64,000 nt of DNA from Toxotes chatareus. Taxonomy: Eukaryota > Chordata > Actinopteri > Toxotidae. Under the pieces are notes generated by a model, which saw nothing but the letters and a program-made list of their open reading frames with translations, made no database searches and was not told the DNA's origin. Made by a program: the position numbers and the translations under genes. Shown one piece after another: positions 24,723-35,900 of this stretch. Each line of letters starts with the position of its first letter. Position 1 is the stretch's first letter. Location of the stretch: contig CM028889.1 of the NCBI GenBank assembly GCA_016801885.1, forward strand, positions 19,350,001 through 19,414,000. The letters are read 5' to 3'.

Positions 24723-26678
24723 TCAATACTGGGTTTTATGGCACACAACCCAGTATTGACACAGACCCACTCAGGCACACACAGACAAACACAAACACAG
24801 ACACACACACACACACGCACACACACATTCAGACACACACATACACAATACTGTCAATACTGGGTTTTGCGAAGCACAACCCAGTATTGACACAGACCCA
24901 CTCAGGCACACACAGACAAACACAAACACAGACAGACACACACACACGCACACACACACACACAATAGTGTCAATACTGGGGTCAAAAGGGGGCTGTGCT
25001 GCGCACAGCCCCCTTTTGACAAAGACACAGACACACATACACACAGTTAATATTGTGCGGTGCGGTAGCACCGCACAATATTTAAACAGGCACACAGACA
25101 CACACACACTAGTCAATACTGGGTTGTGCGAAGCACAACCCAGTATTGACAAAGACCCACTCAGGCACACACAGACAAACACACACACACACCCACAGTC
25201 AATATTGTGCGGTGCTCCAGCACAACATTGACAGAGGAGCACAAACACAGACACACACACACACACACACAACAGTCAGACCCACTCAGGCACACACAGA
25301 CACACACAGACAGAAAGACACACACATACAGACACACACACACACAGACACTCACTCATATAGATACACACTCAGATAGACTTATACAAGAATGCATTGG
25401 TATCAATACTAGCAGTGCAAAGACACACACAATATTATACTAGCGGTGCAATGCACCACTCGATTTCAAAGGGAAATTGTCGATTTCCCAAAGGGAAATT
25501 GTCTAGCAATCTTCTCTTCTTCTTCTTCTTCTTCCTTCCCAATTTTCGGTTCAGAACTCTCGTCCCACACCGTTGAGCGCACATCAACAAATGATACATC
25601 AAAACGCATGCGGCTCGATCGGACTCGGTGTGCTTGTATTTTGTTCTCCAGAATATTCACGTTTCGCGAAGTTATTCGCGAAAAACGGAGAAAATTTTTC
25701 CCATAGAGAATGGCTGGGAAATTTTCAAAAAAGTCGCAAATTCTCCCCCTTTTTCAAACATCAACTCCTCTGGCATACTTTCACGTAGAAACACCATTCA
25801 AACTGTAAAATGTAGACACAAGTCTCGTGTATTCGGGGTGTATTCAACTTTTTCAAAAGTTGTGTAGTTTTTGAACTGTGAGCCCTAATTGATCATGAGT
25901 GAATTTGAAAAAAATCAGGGTTTTCAATGAGTGTGTATTGTGGAATGTTCCGGCTAGAGTGGGAGGTTAGAGTGGAGAGGCTTTAAAAAACTCTCTGAAA
26001 TTTTTTTCTTTACACGACGATTACGGCCACAAATTTCACTGTAGAGCAGTGAAATTCTCCAAAGTTGTAGCCACACTTGTCTCTCTCTCTCACAATGTGT
26101 CATTTTTTCTGTAGGATTTACGGTTTTTCTTTGGCGTGCCTTTTAGTGACAAGAGGAGCTCTCAACTGCTCCATTGACTCCAATGTTAATTGAGAAGAGG
26201 ATTTTGGAGAAAAGCAGAAAATCCCCTTTTAAAACTTGCTGTAAAATCCACATTTTAGACAGTAGGACCATAAAAAATAGATTCAGGTCTTCCTCAAAGC
26301 CTTCTCTCTTTGATGGGTCAGTTTGTTTATCGATACCATGTTTTGTTTTTCCATGGATAGCAGTTGTTCGGCAGTCCCGATTCGGCCGAAAATGAGCTCG
26401 TCAGAGCACCTGTGAGCTGCCTCAGCGGAGGGAAAGCTCATCCCCATGGCAACCGTGACTGCAAGAGCTGTGGCTCTCTCTCTCCCTGTAACAACTCTAT
26501 GTCTCTCTGTCTTTGTAATTAAAACTATAGCAGAACTATAGGGGTCAAAAGGGGGCTGTGCGTAGCACAGCCCCCTTTTGACACAGACACAGATATAGAC
26601 AGACTGACACACACAAAGTCAATATTGTGCGGTGCGCCAGCACCGCACAATATTGACAGAGGCACACAAACACAAACA

Positions 26679-26712
<34 letters not shown>

Positions 26713-29700
26713 AGTCAATACTGGGTATTGACACAGACCCACTCAGGCACTCAGTGCGCCAGCACCGCACAATATTGACAGAGGCACTCAAACACAGACA
26801 CACGCACAGACTCATACACACACACACAATAGTCAATGACGAAGACCCACTCAGGCACACACAGACACACACATAGACAGACTGACACACACAAAGCCAA
26901 TATTGTGCGGTGCGCCAGCACCGCACAATATTGACAGAGGCACTCAAACACAGACACACGCACAGACTCATACACACACACACACACAGACCCACTCAGG
27001 CACACACAGACAGACACACACACACGCACACACACATTCAGACACACACACACACAATACAGTGTCAATACTGGGTTTTGTGAAGCAAAACCCAGTATTG
27101 ACACAGACCCACTAAGGCACACACAGACAAACACAGACACACACAGACAGACAGACACACACACACGCACACACACATTCACACACACACACACACACAC
27201 ACAATAGTGTCAATACTGGGTTTTATGGCACAACCCAGTATTGACACAGACCCACTCAGGCACACACAGACAAACACAAACACAGACCCACTCAGGCACA
27301 CACAGACACACACATTACCAGTTATCACTACTAGGCTAATTTATTTATTTATTTGTTTATTTATTAATTCATTCATTCATTCTCATATATTGAATAAATG
27401 TATCTAGACTAATAAAACGGTGTGTTGAGTATGTTTGAAATGGATGTTTTTTCTGTGCAGGTTTACCAGGACACCCCTGGAGTGGAGCACATCCCAGTTG
27501 TGCAGATTGACCTCAGTGTGCCTCTCAAAGTCCCAGGTGGGACACTACCACAAGACAATGTCACACTCATGACTTTGTTATGTTTAAATGTGTTACTTGC
27601 CATCGTACTAGGGGGAATGTTATGGCGATACTGTAATGGTTCAAGGCTAGTTAATTATTTAGATCTTTTTTTCTTCCTCATTGTCTGGTCATACCTACTC
27701 TGCTGTTGTTTCTTTTTAAATTTGGATAATTATTAAAACCTTGTCTTTTGATGGAACCCCTGTGGCTTTCTCCTGTCCCACAGGTCTGCCTATGTCTGAC
27801 CAGTACGTTAAACTGGAGGAGGAGCGCCGGCAGAAAGAGAGAGCAGAGAAGAAGAAGAAGGAGAAGAAGAAGAGGAAAGAAAAACGCAGTGGACGAGGGA
27901 AGAAACATGATTCAGGCCCAGAGAGTGAGGAGGACATCACACCTGCGCACATGGTTGACATAGTAACTGAGGAGATGCCAGAGGTATGCTGGAGCTGTGA
28001 AGACATCACAACAAGTTTATAGAGAAACATTAGAATTAATGTTATGAATAGTAAGACACACATGAAAAGCCAGAAACAAGGGTCATAAAATAGGAAAAAG
28101 TATTACCGCAAACCAGTTCTTGTTTTAGTGTTGTTGAAACATTGAGCAACGTATCAGTTTTCCTAAATTAACTGATAATCCTCTTTAAATTATAATTCTG
28201 TTTACACATCACTCTGACCTTATTATTGTTCCAAGCACAGTAATTCCAACTGCAAGGAACTGACTGTGCAAATGTATCTCAGTCAGAATTAAATAGCACA
28301 ATCATTGCCCCATTTATTAGTTTCTCAGCTCTGAGACTGAAAGTCAATGATCTCAACAGATCTCTTCATGTTTTGTGTGTGTCATGGTAATAGATTCGTT
28401 TAGAAAGAGATTAAGATATTGTTTTACTGATTCCACCTTCTCGTTGCTTCAGAATGCCTTACCCAGTGATGATGATGACAAAGACCCCAATGACCCTCAC
28501 AAAGCCCTGGACATCGACCTGGACAAGTGAGTCTGCACTGTGTAGATCCTGATTCTACAAATCTGATCTGATCAGATCAATTTTAGTGCCCAGTGTTTAA
28601 GTTATAGAAACCCATGATTTTTGTGTAACTAAGCCAATCAACCAGTCATTGAAACTTTGATTTTCAGTCCAAAGCTGAAAAAGCAGAGGAACACTGAAGC
28701 ATGTCATTGTTTTTAATCTGGACGTTTTCTCATCTTAAGTAATTCAGCGTTCATTCCTGATTATGTCTTGAGTTTCCTGGCCACAGCGTCACGGCCAATG
28801 TGACTTGGCCCTTTCCCTCCTCTGACCCCTCCTTATGGCGTTGTGCTTTCTGCTTCCTCTTTTCTATGCCTGCACACACCCATTACTGCCTCTCTCTGCG
28901 GGCAGCTTATTGGAAACGGCTGGGCGCAGGTGAGTAGCACCCCAGCCACAGGACTTGGGCTTCAACGTGTACAAAGACTGCCTCTATGCCTTTCTCTTTC
29001 TCTGTCTACAAATAGCTGTCTTGCTCTTCTCATTAACATAGCTGTCCTCCCTTCTCATTTGAAATTTGCAGTACCCGCTTCCTCTTTTTGCTCTTTTTTT
29101 CTTGTATTTTCAGTATCTTTTGTTTAATTGTAGCCTTTGACCTAGTATATTATTGAGCATCCCTTTTCCCTTACCATGCTTCCTATTTTTTTTAACCTCT
29201 ATAAGCTTGACAATATCAGCAGCTGATTCTAAATAAACTGCTCTATAATTTTTCTGCCCTTTCAAAGAAGAAATGTTCTCTTTAATTTGTTTGATAAAAC
29301 TGACATAGTTTCATTAAAAAAAACAACAGTTTTTAAGTGGCTGCTGCTGATCTTTTCAGGACTAAATCTTTCACCACCTGTGCTCATGGGATAGGCTCCT
29401 AAAAGCATTTTAGCACTTGTTTTTCTTGGAAAAGATTATCGGCATCAACATGCTTTTAGGAAACATATCCCAGGGGTTAGGTCCTATAATTCTTTTGCTC
29501 AAACTTCCCCGATCCTCCTCAGTTGAGTTTGTTAGACTAGCCATGCCTCCAGATTCTCACCAACTATTTGCTGCTCCTTGCCTGGCCTTGGTGGAAATGA
29601 CAAGCACATGTGCCCATAGACCAACTCTATAATTTAAGTAATTGAAAATTATTTTCATAGCATTGGGTCAAACCCAAGTTTTAGACTAAGCAATGAAGAA

Positions 29701-32700
29701 AAGTAGCAGTTGTGCAGGAGACTTGTCCAGAAACATCTGGAGGAGACTGTCTGATGTACATTTATGTCCATATCTGTAATTTATTTTACAGAAAATTGAC
29801 CTCAGTAGTAATAACTCTGCCACATTTTTGGGATGTTTGTCAGTTAAATGACTGCAGGCTTTTTGCTGTTAGTTTTACTGTGGACTTCTCAGTCTCTGAA
29901 ATGTGTGTGTCACGGATGTCTCTTTACTTTAAGATCAATCTAAGAAACTGCTGTTACTGCTGGGTTAGACATCATCATCATTATTATTATTTAGACAATC
30001 ATATACACACTGAACTTGATCTTCTCCTCTTGAAAAATGGTGTAAAGCTATAATGGAAAAAATAAGTACTATTACTACTACTGTTACTAATGTGAGAGCA
30101 GTAGAATGTGTTTATACAAAAGAGCCAGCAGGGGGCTGCAGTCAGTATGGTTACTTCTTACATGGGTCAGGCTTTGGGGAAATAAACTTGACAGCTCATA
30201 TCAGTTCAATATGGAGGAATTTATTAGTGTAGTTTCTAGCTGTCTGGGAATGTCCAGTGCTTCCAGCTGTGCCAGAGGAATGGCTTAACTCTTTGAATGA
30301 GACCCGGCTGCTGCACAGTGCAGAATATGTGCCTGAATACAGCAGACTGCTGCACCCTATAAGCCTTGTTCACCTTCTCTAACAAATTAATACTCACTAT
30401 AAGACTGAAGAAAAATTAAAAAATATTTTTCAGATGATGGCACTAACTCCAGATGGACAATAATCAGTCACCTTGTAAGTGCTCATCCAAGCAAAGTTCA
30501 AATGTGTGTCTGTCCTCTTTTGTTTGTCCAGGCCTCTTGGAGACAATGAGAAGCTACCAGTCCGGGCACACCGTGCAGCAGAGGCTCCAAAAAGCCCAGC
30601 AGAAGATGGAGACGCAGAGAGTGCTGCCACAGAGGAGCCCAAGAAGAAGAGCAGCAAGGAAAAGAGGGAGAAGAAGAAGGATAAAGACAGGGATAGGAAG
30701 GTGGGGTTGAAATCCTTTTTTATCTTAAGGGTTATCTTTCTTTCTCACTGGAAACCACTCTTGCCTCATTCTGTCTAGCTGACAAAGCTGCTTCTTAAAA
30801 CCAGTAATTCAGATTTATGCAGTGGTTTAAGCGAGGGGAGAACAACAAGGAGCTGTCAACCTCAGATGCCTCAGAGGTTGTGTTTCTCAACCGTACTGTG
30901 ACACAGAGCTGAATTTATTCTCCTGTTTTTGCAGAAGAGCAAAGAGGAGAAGAAAAAGAAAAAACACAAACATGAAGAAAAGGAGGAGGATCTCCTTGGG
31001 GGTCAGGCGAACGAGCCTGTGGTCCAATCAGAAGAAACCTCTGAGGTGGCAGCACTGCCCACTTCCACCACTGCTGAGGTATGCCCTTGTAAAAGGGTGG
31101 AGCAGAGCTGTTTTCTACCTAGTAACAGAGTTTGTATCTAATATTTTATTTAACACCAAAACCTGATTAAATAATCAGATCTAAAATTCGTAATTAAAAT
31201 TGGCTTTAAAATACTGTTATATTTAGTCAGTGTACAAATGTACAATTTCTGCTTAAAGGTTACATGCAAACAAATATCTTTGATCATTTTCATTGACTCA
31301 GCACTTCCATTACTTCTTCCCAGCCTCTCTTTCAATCAGCGTTAGGGATCAAGTATCAGTTTCCTTGTAGCTGACTGCACAGTGTTTTGCCAAATACTTG
31401 ATTTATTCATGAAATAGAACAGTGTAATCTCTGTATCCATTTTCATGAATAGTAGTAAGATACACAACCGGTTTGGCCCTCACCCCTCTCACCTCCTCGC
31501 ATTCCTTTCCCTCCCTTCCTCTTCTAGGTTTCGGATCTGGATTTCTGGCTCTCAAATGCTCCAGTGCCCTCTAACACCCAGGTGGAGTCGCCCCCCTCTC
31601 TCGCCCTCTCTATCTCCTTATGCCCCTCAGTACCTCAGTTAACACATTCCTTGTTCATAACTCCATGTTTTATTGATCTACCTCATACGTTGGTTTTTGC
31701 CATGTGCTCTCCCTGTATTGCTTCTCGATGCGGATCAGTTGTTTTTTTTTTTTTCTCATCTTCCACACGTCAACTCTATGACACGACTTCCTCTCTTTCA
31801 CAGGTCACATAACACTTTCCTCTCTCATTCTCCAGCCTCCCTCTGTTTTCTAGCATGTGTGTGTATGTGTGTTTGTCTCACAATGCCAGTGGTTCTCTTC
31901 CTCAGCTTTTGTTTTGCTCGCTGGATGTCGTGTCGGTCTTGAGGTCAAAGTGATTGTTGTTGTGTTGGTGATAAGTGCGCGCAGGTTGCCTGAGGTTCCC
32001 TGGAATCTGGCCTGGAGTCGGTTCTTTTTGTTCTTGTCACCACCGTGTCACCACATGTGTTCTCTGACTGCGTCCTCTGTGGTCACACGTGGGGTTGTGC
32101 TTGCCTTTGTTGCTGTTTGACCTTTTTAGTGTGACAACTATTCATACAGAAACAGAAAACACCCTTTAAGAAGATTTTAGAAAACATTCTTGGACAGAAT
32201 CTAGTTACTACCCGTTAAACCCCATTATGTTGCTTTTGACATTAAACATGGGTGTTATTGCAGACTTTGCACCTTCCATAGTGTCTCAACAGAACGTGTA
32301 TTTAGTAAAACCAGGTCTGTCAGGCTTTTTAACTTTGGTTTTGAGGAATGCTGTTTTTACGTTTCTGCCCCAAAGTAAAAGAATTGACCTAGAAACATGA
32401 CCTCTCAAAGACATGCCTCAACATGTCTTTGTGGAAGACTTGTTTTTGTATTGGCTGTCACGCTAGCATAACATCAGAATTAGCCCCAGAGAGCTTATAC
32501 TAGTATATTGATAGGCTGTCAATAGGCTCTATAATATGCAGCAGCAGCTTGTATGGCTGGTTAGCACAGTCTAGCATACATACATCATTCTTGTTGGTTT
32601 CTCAGGCAGGCTCATTTGTGGTATAGCTCATTTGACTGTTCAATATTGTTGCATGTGACACTTTTGGTTAAGCCTATCAGGTTTGTGTTTGTGGTATCAC

Positions 32701-32837
32701 AGACCTCCATAAGGTGCAGTTGATCATGAATGACTTTTGTATGAATGAGAGAACTCACTAATTTCACTGACCTTTATCAACACAGAAATGGCAGAAGCCA
32801 CTATAGGTATTACATGCTGTGGTTGCTCTTGCTAATG

Positions 32838-32927
<90 letters not shown>

Positions 32928-35900
32928 AACAGGAAGCAGCAACAGTAGCAGCAGCAGAAGCAGCCCCCATGCCCGAGGTGGCCCTAGGCACAGCGCCAGA
33001 CTCGGAGCCTGATGAGCCCAAAGACACTGAGGAGGACACTGTGAGTCACCACTGATGATGCGATAATTGCAAAGTAGAAAGTTTGGCTGTGGTGCTAGAG
33101 ATCCCAGTTCGCTGTGACCTGACAGGATGCAGTACATTGGCAGCTCTTCTTTTTCTCACAAGTCTGTGTAAATGATGTACCAGAAACCTGCCAGTTCTAA
33201 TGTGGTCTCTGGAGGAATATTTGTACCAGTAGCCAGATTTCATTACAGATTCACTTTGAGTGTCTGGGTTTTCTCATAAATTGTCTCCATGTTCTTTGTG
33301 GGTTTTCAATGATAAGAAGTCCTCCAAACACAAGAAGAAGAAGCAGAAAAAGGAGAAGGAAGAGAAGGAGAAAAAAAAGAAGAAGAAGCATCATCACCAT
33401 CACCACCACAGTGATGGAGGGGGAGAGGAGTCGGTGCAGAATGGCACTGTGGAAGAGGAGGAGCCTCTGCCAGTCAGTGGTTGTTTTTGATTTTTTTTTT
33501 TTAGATCAGCATTAAACTGCCAGACCTCCACAAGAAGTGTTAATGAAAACATTCAGCACACACTACGAGCATGTGAGGGATGATTGATTTGCCCGAGGAA
33601 TTTTCACTTACCTGAAACAGAAATACCACCAGTTATTAACTTTCTGTATGATCTTACAAAAAGTTGAGCTGGACAACTCATCTCCGTCTACTTTAGGCCA
33701 CAAACTTATCAGTCACCCCTTGTAACTCATGCATGTTTTTATTTTTTGCATTGATAAAGTAAAAAGAAGCATTTTAATGATCCATTCTAGTGTTGTTCCA
33801 CTCAGACGAGTGAGACCCACTTCATAATGATGTCTATGACTCAGTGTTTTCATCATTGCAACAAATAATGATTTCTGAATCAGATAAGTAAAAAGTAAAT
33901 TATCATCCTTGCGTCAGTCTGTACTTTTCATCTTGACTTAGTATTGCCTTTGGGGAAAAAACAAGTCACTGACCTCAAAGCCACTAATAACCTAATGCTG
34001 CATGTAGGCAGTAGAATTTATCATTGTTCTGGTCTGATCAAGCTCCCACTCTTAAAACCCACTATCTCCTGTAGACACACACACTGCCTTGCTTGTAATG
34101 CATCGGCCAGGGAGAAGCAGCTCCTGTTGCCTAGTTAGCATACTGAGTGACAGAGAATGCCTGATCTGACCTCAGCTCTTCTCTCCTTTCAGCCCATGTC
34201 CAATTACTGCCTGTTGGCTGAGAACTCCTACATCAAGATGGTGAGTGAGGGCCACTGTGATGCTGCTGAAGGAGGGTCTTCTACCATTGTGCTTGGAAAA
34301 TTCAGTTTTTCTGTCCATATTTTCACTGTTTTGCCACCATTTTCAATTCAATTCAATTCAGTTTCATTTATATGGCGCCTTCCACAATCAAAATTGTCTC
34401 AAAGCGCTTAAATTTGTGTTTGGCCTCATTTTGGTCATAACATTATTTATTATAATAATTCAATTTCTATTAATATCAGATTTGCTTGCTAGAGGACAAC
34501 ATACAGCTTTGTCTGGTTACTGAAAAGGAGGAATGTATTTGATGGACCACAGGGGATGTTTACCCTCTGTCGACTCAGTTCTTAGGTTGTATTGCTGTAC
34601 TACTGCATACCCATATCTCTGCAATAAAATTAATCATTAAAATGTTATAACCAATGGTAAAATCCAGGTTGGTGAAACACCTGAAATTTTCCTTAACACA
34701 GACCCAATTCTAACCTTTACACGTTTCTTCTGCAGACAAATGTGCAAATGTTCATGTTTAGGTTACTGATACATACAAGTTATCTAAGGCAACAGTCGCA
34801 GTAAAGAAAAAAACAAAAAAAAACATGCAGCTTTCTAATGTCTCTCCTTCTCTTTAAAGATGATGGAAGATGCGGATCAGGTATTGGTTAAAGTTCTGTC
34901 AATGACAGAATATTATTAAAACTCTTCCCTAGATGTGTTTCTCTGTGTGCTTGCTGCTCTACACAGACTGGCCTCTGAGGCAGATGAGGTTAATGTGTCC
35001 ACAGCACAGCAGTGTTGTATCAGTTCCTGAGAATGATTCTGTCTTGGTGATTTTTTTTCCTTGTGCTCAGACTGGTTTCTTAGAAACTGATGTGTGCTTT
35101 GGTGTTGGGCTGATGAATGGGACTTGCTGTGTTTACTGTATGCCTTCTCTAAATAGTCATTGGTCAGTTTTTTAAAATACAAGGAGGGAGGATGAGAGCC
35201 TGAATTTAAATAGTAATTTCAGCCACAAATTATTTAATATATGTATTTTTCCCTCTTTCTCTCTAAGGTGTATGACATCCAGGGGAACCTGCAGGATGGC
35301 AGTCAGGTCGTGGTGTCTGTTATATTTGAAAACAAGTGTGACAGTTTCCTCAAATCCATGGAGTTCAATGTTTTGGACTCTCTCAACTCCAAGCTGCAGA
35401 GGCCAGAAGGCTCGGGTCCACATGATGGCCTCACCGTCCCTTTCCAGCTTCCACCAGGTCTGATTATTAGCAGAATGTACATCTTTAATATAAGATATTT
35501 TCCAGATAGTATATTGATATTTTTTGTTAAGTCTGATCACCTAACTGTAAGCTTTTCTCTTTTGTTCCAGGGGTGTCCAATGAGGCGCGATTTGTCTTCA
35601 CCGTGCAGAGTATTGTGATGCCGCAGAAACTGAAGGGAACACTCACCTTCATAGTCAAGGTTAGCAGAACAACTCATACATACACAAAGGAAACGTGGTT
35701 AAAAAGAGGGTGGGAAAAATCCACACACCAAAACAGACATGATATAAGCAGTTTCTTCTTGTGTGTTTTTTTTGTATTTATTTTGCTGTTACCCATCCCA
35801 ACATAAAGCAGAATAGCTGGATATTGTGGACCTGTGTAAATATAATTGTTCCCATGTTGTTGGACGGTGGCAGGGTGGATGCAACTGAAGCTGTGTACTT

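Larger units (their letters stand above)
22781..27460 (+). other. Repeat-filled ap3d1 intron 17, expected exon absent
   Basis: A 4.7-kb interval between the exon ending DEKELAR (phase 0) and the exon starting VYQDTPGVEH. In human AP3D1 about 24 residues including QEQANNPFYIKSSPS lie between these points. I read the interval and found no matching codons. Positions 22781-23215 are unremarkable unique-looking intron. About 23220-27310 is a tandemly duplicated element with hairpin-bearing CA-rich tails, and 27311-27460 is AT-rich sequence up to the acceptor. Confidence 0.75.

Noticed and set aside
24307..25379. Long reading frames rich in Cys-Val or His-Thr across the CA repeats
   Set aside because: They are translations of CA/TG microsatellite in several frames and both strands, with no other content.
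24355..27310. CRISPR array
   Set aside because: The repeats are hairpins, but spacers are CA microsatellite rather than unique sequence, the repeat families are mixed, and the host is a vertebrate.
32745..32948. Frame running through the GT repeat into the ap3d1 exon
   Set aside because: It is in intron sequence; the real exon begins after agaacag at 32933 and joins the flanking exons in phase.
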